The notes below the pieces were generated by a model, which was not told the origin of the DNA, searched no databases, and saw only the letters and a program-made list of their open reading frames with translations. This document shows, in pieces, positions 26,187-35,483 of a stretch of 42,260 nucleotides of DNA. This stretch comes from Streptomyces sp. IMTB 2501. GTDB lineage: Bacteria; Actinomycetota; Actinomycetes; Streptomycetales; Streptomycetaceae. The stretch lies in NCBI RefSeq assembly GCF_001953885.1, contig NZ_MQUS01000006.1:334218-376477 (forward strand), read 5' to 3'. The stretch's first letter is position 1. Every line of letters starts with the position of its first letter. A program made the translations under genes and the position numbers.

Positions 26187-27411
26187 AGCCCATAACCGTA
26201 GCCCCTGCGGGCACGGCACCCGCGCGGGTGAGCAGGTCGGCGAGGCGGTCGGTGACCACTTCCGGGTGTTCCAGCATCACCAGGTGCCCGGCGTCCGGGA
26301 CGAGGACCAGCTCGGCGTCGGGCAACAGGTCGGCTATGGCCTCGCTGTGCTCACTGGGCGTGACCAGGTCCTGGACGCCGGCCAGCACCAGCACCGGCAT
26401 GTCACGGAAACAGCCGAGCGCCCCGGTCTTGTCGTGGTCGGTGAAGGCCGGGTAGAACTCGGCGACCACATCGATCGGTGTGGACTCGATCATCCGCTCG
26501 GCGAACCGCTCCACGGCCGGGTCGACGTCCCGGCCCGCGAACGAGTACCGCTTGATGATCCCGGCGAACAGATCGGCGGTGGCCCGGCGGCCCTTCTCGA
26601 CCAGCTCCGCCTGCTGTCCGAGCGCCTTCAGCACGCCGGGCAGGATCCGGCGCACCGCGTTGACGCCGGCCAGCGGCAGCCCGAAGTTGACCTCGCCGAG
26701 CCGTCCGGACGACGTACCGACGAAGGCGGTGGCGACGACCCGGTCCCGGATCAGCTCGGGGTACTGGGCGGCGAGGGCCATCACGGTCATGCCGCCCATC
26801 GAGTGCCCGACCAGCACGATCGGCCCGTCCGGTACGGCGGCGTCGAGGACGGCCTTCAGATCGCGGCCGATCTGGTCGATGGTGACCGGCACCCGGTCCC
26901 GGGTCTGGGCCACGCCCCGCCCCGACCGGCCGTGGCTGCGCTGGTCCCAGTGCACGGTCCTGACGACCCCGCGCAGGGCGGCCCGCTGGAAGTGCCAGGA
27001 GTCCTGGTTGAGGCAGTAGCCGTGGCTGAAGACGACGGTGACGGGGGCGGGCGCCTTACGGCCGAACAGCCTGCGCCTGCGCGGTGAGACGTTCGGGCCC
27101 GTCTCGGGCTCGACCTCGTCGACCTCGTAGTACAGCTCGGTGCCGTCGTCGGCCTGGGCCTTGCCCGGGGTGCCGCGCAGGGTGCCGTAGGGGCCCGCGG
27201 AGTCCAGCGCCAGCCGGGCCTTTCTGCGCATGCCCCGGCCCACCGTCATCCGCTCGATGGCGACGCCGGCCGCCGCGCCCGCGGCGAGCACACCTATCGC
27301 GGTACCCGCGATGCCGGTCGCCCTGCGCCAGCTCCCGGCCGCCCCCGCGGCGGAGGCGGCGGCCGCCGAGGCGACGGCGTCCGCCACGGCCTCCGCACTG
27401 CTCTCGCTCAC
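26152..27411 (-). CDS. alpha/beta hydrolase with N-terminal membrane segment
   Basis: A 419-residue protein. An Ala-rich N-terminus (VADAVASAAAASAAGAAGS) leads to a membrane-like segment (GIAGTAIGVLAAGAAAGVAI). The alpha/beta hydrolase fold starts near residue 110: VTVVFSHGYCLNQDSWHFQR (oxyanion loop), WDQRSHGRSGRG, the nucleophile elbow LVGHSMGGMT and the late motif VLVPDAGHLVMLEHPE with the catalytic His. The start GTG 27411 is chosen for its GAGGAG 7 bases upstream. The substrate is unknown. Lying between alr and tsaE is usual for Streptomyces. A short hairpin at 27488-27509 separates it from alr. Confidence 0.92.
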   Translation of the reverse strand: MSESSAEAVADAVASAAAASAAGAAGSWRRATGIAGTAIGVLAAGAAAGVAIERMTVGRGMRRKARLALDSAGPYGTLRGTPGKAQADDGTELYYEVDEVEPETGPNVSPRRRRLFGRKAPAPVTVVFSHGYCLNQDSWHFQRAALRGVVRTVHWDQRSHGRSGRGVAQTRDRVPVTIDQIGRDLKAVLDAAVPDGPIVLVGHSMGGMTVMALAAQYPELIRDRVVATAFVGTSSGRLGEVNFGLPLAGVNAVRRILPGVLKALGQQAELVEKGRRATADLFAGIIKRYSFAGRDVDPAVERFAERMIESTPIDVVAEFYPAFTDHDKTGALGCFRDMPVLVLAGVQDLVTPSEHSEAIADLLPDAELVLVPDAGHLVMLEHPEVVTDRLADLLTRAGAVPAGATVMGYGSTSSTAGPR

Positions 27412-27487
27412 GTACCGCTCCTCTTCGCCGTACTGCAGTTCGCCTGGGTGGTGAAACGGATGAAACCGATGGTGCCGGTGCAACGGG

Positions 27488-27509
27488 CGTCGCAGGCGGG
27501 TCTGCGACG
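27488..27509 (-). terminator. short hairpin between alr and the hydrolase gene
   Basis: CGTCGCAG (27488-27495) and CTGCGACG (27502-27509) with a 6-base loop; no T-tract. It may attenuate read-through or stabilise the alr message. Confidence 0.35.
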
Positions 27510-27544
27510 GGTGTCACAGGTGAGCCCGGTCGCTCTCGAACGGC

Positions 27545-28714
27545 TTACCCGAGTTCTTCCCCGTTCACATAGACGCGAGGAACCCGGGTCCCGATGCGTG
27601 TGACGATTTCGTAGGCGATCGTGCCGCAGGCCTGCGCCCAGTCCTCGGCGGTGGGCTCACCGCGGTCGCCCGGCCCGAACAGCACGGCCTCGCTGCCCGC
27701 CGCGGGCTCGTCCCCGCCGAGGTCCACCACGAACTGGTCCATCGCGACCCGCCCGGCGATCGTGCGCCACTTGCCGTCGACCAGCACAGGACCGGTGCCG
27801 GAGGCGTGCCGCGGGATGCCGTCCGCGTAGCCGACCGGGACGAGACCGAGGGTGGTCTCGCCGGGCGTGACGTAGTGGTGGCCGTAGCTGACGCCGTGGC
27901 CGCCCGGGACGTGCTTGACCAGGGCCAGCGAGGCGCTGAGCGTCATCACCGGGCGCAGCCCGAAGTCGGCGGGCGTGCCCAGCTCCGGGCTGGGCGAGAT
28001 GCCGTACACGGCGATGCCGGTGCGGACGAGGTCGAAGTGGGTCTCGGGGAGGGTGAGCGCGGCGGGCGAGTTGGCGATGTGCCGCACCTCGGGCCGCACG
28101 CCCTGTTCCTCGGCGTACGCCAGCATCTCCCGGAAGCGCTCCAGCTGGGCGGTGATGGAGGGATGCCCGGGCTCGTCGGCGCAGGCGAAGTGCGACCACA
28201 GCCCGGTGATCCGGACCAGCCCCTCGGCCTCGGCGCGCAGGGCCGCGGCGACCAGTTCCGCCCAGTCGGGGCCGGGCTGGCAGCCGTTGCGGCCGAGCCC
28301 GGTGTCCGCCTTGAGCTGTACGCGCGCGGCGCGGCCGGCCTCGCGGGCCGCCGCGACGACCTCGCGCAGGGCCCACATCCCGCTCAGGGACATGTCGAGG
28401 TCGGCCTCGATCGCCTGCCGCCAGGGGCCGCCCGGCGCCCACAGCCAGCACAGGATCCGGCCCGGCAGCCCGGCCGCGCGCAGTGCCAGGGCCTCCTCGG
28501 GGGTGGCGGTGCCGAGCCAGGTCGCGCCCGCGGCGAGGGCCGCGCGGGCGCACGGCACGGCCCCGTGGCCATAGCCGTCGGACTTGACCACGGCCATCAG
28601 GGCCGCGCCCGGCGTCCGGGCGCGCAGGGCGCGCACATTGGCCCGCAGGGCGCCCAGATCGATCTCGGCGCGGGCGCGCAGGGGGGCGGTCGGCACAGTC
28701 GCAGTCTCACTCAT
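27545..28714 (-). CDS. alr: alanine racemase
   Basis: A 389-residue PLP enzyme that converts L- to D-alanine for peptidoglycan. Lys44 in AVVKSDGYGHGA binds PLP and Tyr277 in GVSYGHHYV is the second catalytic base. The barrel segments ARAEIDLGALRANVRALR and VRHIANSPAAL and the C-terminal TIAGRVAMDQFVVDLG are as expected. It is the first gene of the alr-hydrolase-tsaE group and comes 46 bases after the L,D-transpeptidase stop, on the same strand. Confidence 0.98.
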   Translation of the reverse strand: MSETATVPTAPLRARAEIDLGALRANVRALRARTPGAALMAVVKSDGYGHGAVPCARAALAAGATWLGTATPEEALALRAAGLPGRILCWLWAPGGPWRQAIEADLDMSLSGMWALREVVAAAREAGRAARVQLKADTGLGRNGCQPGPDWAELVAAALRAEAEGLVRITGLWSHFACADEPGHPSITAQLERFREMLAYAEEQGVRPEVRHIANSPAALTLPETHFDLVRTGIAVYGISPSPELGTPADFGLRPVMTLSASLALVKHVPGGHGVSYGHHYVTPGETTLGLVPVGYADGIPRHASGTGPVLVDGKWRTIAGRVAMDQFVVDLGGDEPAAGSEAVLFGPGDRGEPTAEDWAQACGTIAYEIVTRIGTRVPRVYVNGEELG

Positions 28715-28760
28715 CGCGCCCCCAGTCTCTCAGAGGGCCCCGAGGGCCCCGGTCCCAGTC

Positions 28761-29663
28761 TCAGCTACCCGGTCGCTTCCCCCACACGTAGACGTGGTCG
28801 CCCTTCTTCAGGACGTCCCACAGCTTGCGCGCGTCATCGAGCTTCATGTTGACGCAGCCGTAGGAGCCGACCGTGGTGTAAATGCTGCCGTAGATGGCGT
28901 GGAAGGCCTCGCCGCCGTCGAAGAACTGGGCATACGGCATGGGCTCGTCGTACAGGGTCGACACGTGGTTCTTGTGCCGCCAGTAGACGGTGTGCCAGCC
29001 CTTGCGGGTGAGATGCCCCGTGCGCCCGCTCCGCATGGGCACCGGTCCGAACACCACCTTGGAGTCCTCCTGGACCCAGGTGAGCTGGCGGTCCAGATCG
29101 ACACAGGCGACCTTGTACGACCGGACGGGACACTTCTTGGCGGCGTTCGGGTCCTTCTTCGCACCGATGAGCATCATCGTCGACCAGGTGACGGGACCGG
29201 CGAACCCGCTGGCGGGCTTGATCTTGTGCTTCGTCTGGAAGTCGCGGATCGCCTCGCAGTCGGCGGCCGACTGCTTCCCGTCGGCCTTCAGCTTCAGCCA
29301 GCGCTCCACCTGCCGCTGATAGGGCCCGGTCTTCTTGCTGCAACTGACCTTGGAGACGGCGTCGTCGAGCGGCACGTACTCGATGAGGTCGTACGCCCCC
29401 GGCGCCGCGTCCTTCGGCTCCACGGCGTCCTCCGACTCGGTCGGCGTGTACACCGTCGGCGGCAGCGCCTGGTCGGGCGTGTCGATCTGCCAGGGCTGGC
29501 CGGGCCCGGGAGCGACACCGGGGACCAGGTCGAGTTCGGGGGCGGGGGCGGGGGCGGGAGCCGGCGGCGCGGGAGCGCCGGCCGCTGCGTGGGCGGTCGT
29601 GAGGGCAGCCGTCATGGCGAGCAGTACCGCGACACCGCGGGACGCGATTCGTCTGCTGATCAT
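28761..29663 (-). CDS. secreted L,D-transpeptidase with N-terminal peptidoglycan-binding domain
   Basis: A 300-residue exported protein. The signal peptide is residues 1-30 (MISRRIASRGVAVLLAMTAA then LTTAHAAAGA), followed by a Pro/Ala linker. The segment with YQRQVERWLKLKADGKQSAA and CEAIRDFQTKHKIKPASGFA looks like a PG_binding_1 repeat. The YkuD domain covers 190-298 with His255 and Cys270 (GSYGCVNMKLDDARKLWDVL), so it should be active in 3-3 cross-linking of peptidoglycan. TTGGCT 6 bases before the ATG and no Shine-Dalgarno suggest a leaderless message. It comes just before alr in the same direction. Confidence 0.92.
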   Translation of the reverse strand: MISRRIASRGVAVLLAMTAALTTAHAAAGAPAPPAPAPAPAPELDLVPGVAPGPGQPWQIDTPDQALPPTVYTPTESEDAVEPKDAAPGAYDLIEYVPLDDAVSKVSCSKKTGPYQRQVERWLKLKADGKQSAADCEAIRDFQTKHKIKPASGFAGPVTWSTMMLIGAKKDPNAAKKCPVRSYKVACVDLDRQLTWVQEDSKVVFGPVPMRSGRTGHLTRKGWHTVYWRHKNHVSTLYDEPMPYAQFFDGGEAFHAIYGSIYTTVGSYGCVNMKLDDARKLWDVLKKGDHVYVWGKRPGS

Positions 29664-30129
29664 GCGATCAGCCAAACGTGCGGCTCCGCCGGATCGACGG
29701 TGCCGCGCGGGAGGGTCACCCGAGGGGTGCAGTTGTTCGTCTGCGGCGCCGTCGTGGCTGGTCGCGCAGTCCCCACGCCCCTGGGAAGTCGCGGCCGCCG
29801 CACCCGCGTCCGCGCCGTGGCCGCGGGCAGTCGTGCCGCCGGGGCGGCGATGACGGGCGCTGGGGGTACCTACCCCCTCCGCTCGCCGGCCGTGTACGGA
29901 CCGGCGGAAAGGGTCTGGGCCGCGCCGCCCGCGCCGCGTGCGGCTGGCGCGACTCCCCGCGGCGACGCGCCGCCGCACCCGGAGTGGCCGGGCGCCACCG
30001 CGCGCGAGGGGGGACGCGCGCATCTCTGCCCGGTGCCATGGAGCCGGCGTCCCTCCGGGAGAGGCACCCCGCAAGCGCAGGCAGGCGACCCAACCCCCGC
30101 CCGGCTACAGCGAAGGGCGCCGCACGGAC
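29664..30129. other. 466-base intergenic stretch
   Basis: No credible gene is seen between nnrD and the L,D-transpeptidase gene. It holds a copy of the dispersed repeat at 29743-29781 and otherwise GC-rich sequence whose translations are Arg/Pro/Ala-rich without domains. Confidence 0.6.
29743..29781 (+). repeat. dispersed Streptomyces repeat, copy 2
   Basis: GCGGCGCCGTCGTGGCTGGT followed by CGCGCAGTCCCCACGCCCCT. This is the fullest copy in the window and matches my memory of a common intergenic element of Streptomyces genomes. Confidence 0.7.
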
Positions 30130-31566
30130 TCAGTCCCGCACGTCCCTCCACGCCTCCGGGATCCGCGCCGCCACGTCATGCGCCCCCGCCGGTGCCCCGT
30201 CCGCCGCGAACCGCCCGGCCAGCCCGTGCAGATACGCCGCCGCGCTCCCCGCGTCCCGCGCCGACAGCCCCGCCGCCAGCAAGGACCCCGCGAGCCCCGA
30301 CAGCACGTCGCCGCTCCCCGCCGTGGCCAGCCAGGAGGTCCCGGTGGCGTTGACCCGCACCGCCCCGCCCCCCGCGCCGGCGACCAGTGTCGTGGACCCC
30401 TTCAGCAGCACCGTCGCCCGGTACACCGCCGCCAGTTCCCGCACCGCGGCCAGCCGGGCCTGTTCGACCTCCTCCCGGCGCACTCCCAGCAGCGCGGCCG
30501 CCTCCCCGGCATGAGGGGTCATCAGCGTCGGCGCCGTACGCCCGCGCACCGCGTCCCGCTCGGCCAGCCGCAGCCCGTCCGCGTCGAGAAGCACCGGCAC
30601 GTCCGTGTCCAGCACCTCGGCCACGGTCGCCGCGTCGTCCCCGGCGCCCGGTCCGACCACCCAGGCCTGTACGCGCCCCGCCTTCGCCGGTCCCCGGTCG
30701 GACACGAGCGTCTCCGGAAAGCGGGCGATGACCGCCTCCGCGGCCGGCCCGACGTACCGTACGGCCCCCGCTCCGCCGCGCAGCGCCCCACAGACGGCGA
30801 GCACGGCGGCGCCCGGATAGCGCGCGGATCCGGCGGCGATACCCACGACTCCGCGCCGGTACTTGTCGCTCTCCGCAGCCGGCACCGGCAACAGCCGTGC
30901 CACATCGGCGTGTTGGAGGGCCTGCAGCTCACCCTCGGCGGGCAGTTCGAGACCGATGCCGACGAGCCGTACGACCCCGGCGTACTCGCGCGCCGGATCG
31001 ATCAGCAGTCCGGGCTTGTAGGTGCCGAAGGTGACGGTGAGGTCGGCCCGGATCGCGGCCCCCCGCACCTGACCGGTGTCGGCCTCGACCCCGCTGGGCA
31101 GGTCAACGGCGACCACGGCGGCACGGGACCGTTCCACGACCCCGGCCAAGGCCTCGGCCTCGGGCCGCAGCCCGCCCTTGCCGCCGATCCCGACGATCCC
31201 GTCCACGACGAGATCGGCCGACTCGATGAGCCCCACGGCGGAATCGGCCGAGGCCGGGGCGACCGTGCCGCCCGCCCGTCGCAGCGCGCCCAGCCCTCCG
31301 GTGTGCGCCCGCTCCGGCGCGAGCAGTACGGCCGTCACCCCGGCCCCCCGACGTGCCAGCCGCGCCCCCGCGTACAGCGCGTCCCCGCCGTTGTCGCCGC
31401 TGCCGACGAGCAGCACCACCCGGCTGCCGTACACCCGGCCGAGCAACTCGGCGCAGGCGGCGGCCAGCCCCGCCGCGGCCCGTTGCATCAGCGCGCCCTC
31501 CGGCAGCCGTGCCATCAGGGCCCGTTCGGCCGCCCGCACCGTCTCCACGCTGTACGCACTACGCAT
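30130..31566 (-). CDS. nnrD: bifunctional NAD(P)HX epimerase/dehydratase
   Basis: A 478-residue two-domain repair enzyme. The N-terminal YjeF_N epimerase (1-205: MRSAYSVETVRAAERALMAR, VVLLVGSGDNGGDALYAGAR) interconverts the R and S forms of hydrated NAD(P)H. The C-terminal ribokinase-like ADP-dependent dehydratase (220-470: RRGVVGIAAGSARYPGAAVL, LMTPHAGEAAALLG, LATAGSGDVLSGLAGSLLAA) removes the water. Both active-site regions look complete. The start ATG 31566 has CAGACT 7 bases before it and no ribosome site. It lies downstream of acpS, as in other actinobacteria. Confidence 0.95.
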   Translation of the reverse strand: MRSAYSVETVRAAERALMARLPEGALMQRAAAGLAAACAELLGRVYGSRVVLLVGSGDNGGDALYAGARLARRGAGVTAVLLAPERAHTGGLGALRRAGGTVAPASADSAVGLIESADLVVDGIVGIGGKGGLRPEAEALAGVVERSRAAVVAVDLPSGVEADTGQVRGAAIRADLTVTFGTYKPGLLIDPAREYAGVVRLVGIGLELPAEGELQALQHADVARLLPVPAAESDKYRRGVVGIAAGSARYPGAAVLAVCGALRGGAGAVRYVGPAAEAVIARFPETLVSDRGPAKAGRVQAWVVGPGAGDDAATVAEVLDTDVPVLLDADGLRLAERDAVRGRTAPTLMTPHAGEAAALLGVRREEVEQARLAAVRELAAVYRATVLLKGSTTLVAGAGGGAVRVNATGTSWLATAGSGDVLSGLAGSLLAAGLSARDAGSAAAYLHGLAGRFAADGAPAGAHDVAARIPEAWRDVRD

Positions 31567-31612
31567 GGCACCGAGTCTGCCCCGTACCCCCCACCGCCCA
31601 CACCCGGAACGC

Positions 31613-31984
31613 TCAGCCCTCGGCCACCACCACGGCCGAGGCGACCCCCGCGTCATGACTGAGTGAGACGTGCCAGGACCGTACGCCCAGTTCGGCGGCC
31701 CGGGCTGCCACGGTGCCCGTCACCCGGAGGCGGGGCTGTCCGCTGTCCTCGACGCACACCTCGGCGTCGGTCCAGTGCAGGCCGGGCGGTGCGCCCAAGG
31801 CCTTCGCCAGCGCCTCCTTGGCGGCGAACCGGGCCGCGAGCGAGGCGATCCCGCGCCGCTCCCCGCTGGGCAGCAACAGCTCCCGTTCCACGAACAGCCG
31901 CTCGGCCATGCCGGGCGTCCGCTCCAACGACGCGCGAAACCGGTCGATCTCGGCGACGTCGATCCCCACTCCGATGATGCTCAT
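31613..31984 (-). CDS. acpS: holo-ACP synthase
   Basis: A 123-residue 4'-phosphopantetheinyl transferase of the AcpS type. It moves the arm from CoA to the serine of acyl carrier protein. [17 protein letters not shown] carries the Mg-binding Asp and [17 protein letters not shown] the Glu/Lys pair. coaA, which starts CoA synthesis, lies 3.5 kb away. TAGGCT (31997-31992) is 7 bases before the ATG, so transcription probably starts at or one base before it. It is divergent from an SDR gene across 81 bases. Confidence 0.96.
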   Translation of the reverse strand: MSIIGVGIDVAEIDRFRASLERTPGMAERLFVERELLLPSGERRGIASLAARFAAKEALAKALGAPPGLHWTDAEVCVEDSGQPRLRVTGTVAARAAELGVRSWHVSLSHDAGVASAVVVAEG

Positions 31985-32065
31985 GCCGGGCAGCCTACGG
32001 TCGCTCCCCGTCCACCTGCTGAAATCCCGCTGCCGGGCTCGGTACGTGCCGTCTACGCTCCGCCC

Positions 32066-32845
32066 ATGACGTCCCAGGCCTACCTCTCCGACCTGTTCTC
32101 GCTGGACGGCCGTGCCGCCGTGGTGACCGGAGGCAGCTCCGGCATCGGCCGGGCCATCGCCAAAGCGCTCGCGCGGGCCGGCGCGAGGGTGGTGGTCGTG
32201 GCCCGCGGCAAGGAACACCTGGAGGAAACCGTCGGTGAGTTGACCGACGCCGGCGGCACGGCCGCCTGGGTCGCGGGCGATCTCGGCACGCGTGCCGGCG
32301 TGCGCGCGGCGGCCGAGGAGGCGGCCGGTGTGTTCGGCGAGCCCGACATCCTCGTCAACTCCGCCGGGATCAACCTGCGGCCGCCGCTGGGCGAGCTGGG
32401 CGAGGACGTGTGGGACACCACCATGGCCGTGAACCTTCAGGCTCCGTTCCTGCTGGGGCAGCGGTTCGGGCCCGGCATGGCGGAGCGCGGCTTCGGCCGG
32501 ATCATCCACATCACCTCACAGCAGGCCCACCGCGCCTTCGTGCAGAGCGGGGCCTACGGCGTCTCCAAGGGCGCACTGGAGTCGCTGGCCCGCTCGCAGG
32601 CCGAGGCCTGGTCGCCGTACGGCGTCACCGTCAACACCCTGGTGCCGGGCTTCGTGATGACCCCGCTCAACCAGCGGCTGTCCAGCGACCCCGAGAAGGT
32701 GGCGGCGCTGGCCGCGCGCACGATGACCGGCCGCAACGGCCTCGCCGAGGACTTCGAGGGTGCGGCCGTCTTCCTCGCGAGCCGCGCCTCCGCCTATGTC
32801 ACGGGCCAGTCGGTCTTCGTCGACGGGGGCTTCTCGGTCCACTGA
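32066..32845 (+). CDS. SDR family oxidoreductase, gluconate 5-dehydrogenase-like
   Basis: A 259-residue classical SDR. The motif [17 protein letters not shown] binds the nucleotide; NSAG, ITSQQAH and the YGVSK catalytic pair follow. The C-terminus [18 protein letters not shown] is typical of SDRs that reduce keto-sugars or 3-oxoacyl groups. The substrate is not known. TACGCT lies exactly 6 bases before the ATG, so the message is probably leaderless. A classic terminator with a T-tract follows. Confidence 0.92.
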   Translation: MTSQAYLSDLFSLDGRAAVVTGGSSGIGRAIAKALARAGARVVVVARGKEHLEETVGELTDAGGTAAWVAGDLGTRAGVRAAAEEAAGVFGEPDILVNSAGINLRPPLGELGEDVWDTTMAVNLQAPFLLGQRFGPGMAERGFGRIIHITSQQAHRAFVQSGAYGVSKGALESLARSQAEAWSPYGVTVNTLVPGFVMTPLNQRLSSDPEKVAALAARTMTGRNGLAEDFEGAAVFLASRASAYVTGQSVFVDGGFSVH

Positions 32846-32856
32846 GCAAAGACTTC

Positions 32857-32892
32857 AAGGGGCGAACGGCGGTCGGCCGTTCGCCCCTTTTT
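32857..32892. terminator. rho-independent terminator between the SDR gene and glmS
   Basis: AAGGGGCGAACGGC (32857-32870) pairs with GCCGTTCGCCCCTT (32876-32889), followed by TTT. It ends the plus-strand SDR gene; on the other strand it can also serve glmS. Confidence 0.92.
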
Positions 32893-32910
32893 CTCACCCC
32901 GAGGGGTTTG

Positions 32911-34758
32911 TCACTCCACCGTCACCGACTTCGCCAGGTTGCGGGGCTGGTCCACGTCATTGCCGCGGGCGGTGGCCAGCTCGCAGGCGAAGACCTGCAA
33001 CGGGACCGTCGCCACCAGCGGCTGCAGCAGGGTCGGGGTGGCCGGGATGCGGATCAGGTGGTCGGCGTAGGGGACGACCGCCTCGTCGCCCTCCTCCGCG
33101 ATCACGATGGTGCGCGCCCCGCGGGCCCGGATCTCCTGGATGTTGGAGACGATCTTGTCGTGCAGGACCGAGCGGCCGCGCGGCGACGGTACGACGATCA
33201 CCACCGGCACGTCCTCCTCGACCAGCGCGATCGGGCCGTGCTTCAGCTCGCCCGCCGCGAAGCCCTCGGCGTGCATATAGGCGAGTTCCTTGAGCTTCAG
33301 GGCGCCTTCGAGGGCGACCGGGTAGCCCACGTGCCGGCCGAGGAACAGCACCGTGTTCTTCGCGGCCAGGGTCCGCGCCAGAGCCCGCACCGGCTCCATC
33401 GTCTCCAGGACGCGCTCGACCTCCTCCGAGATCCGGGAGAGGTCCTTGATGACGGCCTGGATCTCGTCGCCCCACTTGGTGCCGCGCACCTGGCCCAGGT
33501 ACAGCGCCACCAGATAGCAGGCCACGAGCTGGGTCATGAACGCCTTGGTGGAGGCCACGGCGACCTCGGGCCCGGCGTGCGTGTACAGCACCGCGTCCGA
33601 CTCGCGCGGAATCGTCGAGCCGTTGGTGTTGCAGATGGCCAGCACCTTGGAGCCCTGCTCGCGGGCGTGGCGCAGCGCCATCAGGGTGTCCATCGTCTCG
33701 CCGGACTGGGAGATGGCGATCACCAGGGAGTGGCCGTCCAGGATCGGGTCCCGGTAGCGGAACTCGCTGGCCAGCTCGACCTCGCAGGGGATGCGCGTCC
33801 AGTGCTCGATGGCGTACTTGGCGATCAGGCCGGCGTGGAAGGCCGTACCGCAGGCGACGATGACGACCTTGTCGATCTCGCGCAGTTCGGACGGGGAGAT
33901 GCGGACCTCGTCCAGGGTGAGGGAGCCGGACGGGTCGATACGGCCCAGCAGCGTGTCGGCGACCGCCTTGGGCTGCTCGGCGATCTCCTTGAGCATGAAG
34001 TAGTCGTAGCCGCCCTTCTCGGCGGCGGAGGCGTCCCAGTCCACGTGGTAGCTGTGCACCTCGGCCGGGCGGCCGTCGAAGCCGGTCACCGTGACACCGT
34101 CCCTGCGCAGCTCCACGACCTGGTCCTGGCCCAGTTCGATCGCCGAGCGGGTGTGGGCGATGAACGCGGCGACGTCGGACGCCAGGAACGCCTCGCCCTC
34201 GCCGACACCGACCACGAGCGGCGAGTTCCGGCGCGCGCCCACGACCACGTCCGGCGCGTCGGCGTGCACCGCGACCAGCGTGAACGCGCCCTCCAGCCGC
34301 CGGCACACCCGCCGCATGGCCTCCGCCAGGTCGGCGGTGCGAGAGAACTCCTCGCCGAGCAGATGGGCGACGACCTCGGTGTCCGTCTCGGAGGTCAACT
34401 CATGGCCGCGCTCGGCCAGTTCGGCCCGCAGCAGCGCGAAGTTCTCGATGATTCCGTTGTGGACGACGGCGACCCTGCCCGCGTTGTCGTGATGCGGGTG
34501 GGCGTTGGCGTCGGTGGGGCCGCCGTGCGTGGCCCAGCGCGTGTGGCCGATGCCGGTCGCGCCCGTCGGCAGCGGCCGTTCGGCCAGTTCCTTCTCCAGG
34601 TTGACGAGTTTCCCCGCCTTCTTCGCCGCGGCCAGTCCGCTGTCGGCGAGGACGGCGACGCCCGCCGAGTCATACCCCCGGTACTCCAGCCGCTTGAGCC
34701 CTGCCATCACGACATCGAGCGCCGACTGCGACCCTACGTATCCCACGATTCCGCACAT
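32911..34758 (-). CDS. glmS: glutamine-fructose-6-phosphate aminotransferase
   Basis: A 615-residue enzyme making glucosamine 6-phosphate from fructose 6-phosphate and glutamine, the first step to UDP-GlcNAc. It starts MCGIVGYVG with nucleophile Cys2 in the glutaminase domain (1-230). Two SIS domains follow (ISQSGETMDTLMALRHAREQ; FLGRHVGYPVALEGALKLKE). It ends with the conserved DQPRNLAKSVTVE. No sign of a glmS ribozyme is seen in the short leader: TAGGCT lies 7 bases before the ATG, so the message seems nearly leaderless. glmM, the next pathway step, is 1.9 kb away. Confidence 0.98.
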   Translation of the reverse strand: MCGIVGYVGSQSALDVVMAGLKRLEYRGYDSAGVAVLADSGLAAAKKAGKLVNLEKELAERPLPTGATGIGHTRWATHGGPTDANAHPHHDNAGRVAVVHNGIIENFALLRAELAERGHELTSETDTEVVAHLLGEEFSRTADLAEAMRRVCRRLEGAFTLVAVHADAPDVVVGARRNSPLVVGVGEGEAFLASDVAAFIAHTRSAIELGQDQVVELRRDGVTVTGFDGRPAEVHSYHVDWDASAAEKGGYDYFMLKEIAEQPKAVADTLLGRIDPSGSLTLDEVRISPSELREIDKVVIVACGTAFHAGLIAKYAIEHWTRIPCEVELASEFRYRDPILDGHSLVIAISQSGETMDTLMALRHAREQGSKVLAICNTNGSTIPRESDAVLYTHAGPEVAVASTKAFMTQLVACYLVALYLGQVRGTKWGDEIQAVIKDLSRISEEVERVLETMEPVRALARTLAAKNTVLFLGRHVGYPVALEGALKLKELAYMHAEGFAAGELKHGPIALVEEDVPVVIVVPSPRGRSVLHDKIVSNIQEIRARGARTIVIAEEGDEAVVPYADHLIRIPATPTLLQPLVATVPLQVFACELATARGNDVDQPRNLAKSVTVE

Positions 34759-34929
34759 GAGCCGCAGCCTACGGCTCGTTCGGCGTCAGAAAACGCTTCC
34801 TCCTGCCCGAATTCGGAAATTCCCACAGCCATACGAACGGCGAACACGGCCGTACGCGCGGCTCCCTCGGCTCCCAGCGCACCCGCAGCGGCACCGCGCG
34901 GGCGCCGATCGTGCATCGCGGATCCTCCG

Positions 34930-35425
34930 GCTGCGCACGCCGGCCGAGGGTCCTGGGCAGAGCACCCGGGTCCTGACCCATCACTTCGCCGACAAGAACG
35001 CCCTGCTCACCGCCGTACTCCAGCGGCTGGACGAGCGGCAGCACGAGGCGCTGCGCGCCACCACCGGCTGGGACGACCCCGCGGTCCCGGTCAGCGAGGT
35101 CGTCCGCTCCGCCTGGCACCGCAACCTCAGCCCCGGCGAACTCGGCATGACCCGGCTCATCCGGGAGATCGAGGGTCTCGCCGCGTCCGGCCGGCTCACC
35201 CTCCCGCACCCCGGCTTCGTGCGCGGCCACGCCGAGTTCGTCGCCTCCTGCCTGGTCCACCGCGGCCTGTCGGACGCAGCCGCCCTGACCTGCGCGACCC
35301 TCCTCAACAGCGCCTTCTCCAGCCTCCAGGCCGATCTGCTGATCACCGGCGACCACGAGCGCGTCGAAGCGGCTCTGGACGCCCTGTGCGCCGGGGTCGA
35401 CGCCCAGGTGGCCGGAGTCGCGTGA
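34930..35425 (+). pseudogene. TetR-family regulator remnant lacking its DNA-binding domain
   Basis: The reading frame STRVLTHHFADKNALLTAVL begins at the last part of a TetR helix-turn-helix and continues through a normal effector domain (DDPAVPVSEVVRSAWHRNLS, GMTRLIREIEGLAASGRLTL, AALTCATLLNSAFSSLQADL) to the stop at 35425. The 40 or so residues that should form helices 1 and 2 are missing; the upstream sequence is Arg/Pro-rich without similarity and there is no suitable start codon or ribosome site nearby (the only in-frame ATG, 34757, overlaps the glmS start). It looks like a 5'-deleted gene. An uncharacterised intact start further in cannot be excluded. Confidence 0.7.
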
Positions 35426-35453
35426 CAGGGCCGCGTGACGGACCCCACCCACC

Positions 35454-35471
35454 ACGGAGTTCAAACTCCGT
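35454..35471. promoter_or_regulatory. 18-bp palindrome in the coaA promoter
   Basis: ACGGAGTT-CA-AACTCCGT, perfect 8+2+8, of the size and style of a TetR operator. It lies immediately upstream of a TAACAA -10-like element (35472-35477) that is 6 bases before the coaA GTG. Confidence 0.7.
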
Positions 35472-35483
35472 TAACAATGGAAT

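Noticed and set aside
29790..30129. Possible arginine-rich protein upstream of the L,D-transpeptidase
   Set aside because: No ribosome site, low-complexity translation and overlap with a known dispersed repeat at 29743-29781.
34759..34930. glmS ribozyme upstream of glmS
   Set aside because: That ribozyme is a Firmicutes feature; here the -10-like element lies 7 bases before the ATG, leaving no leader to hold it.
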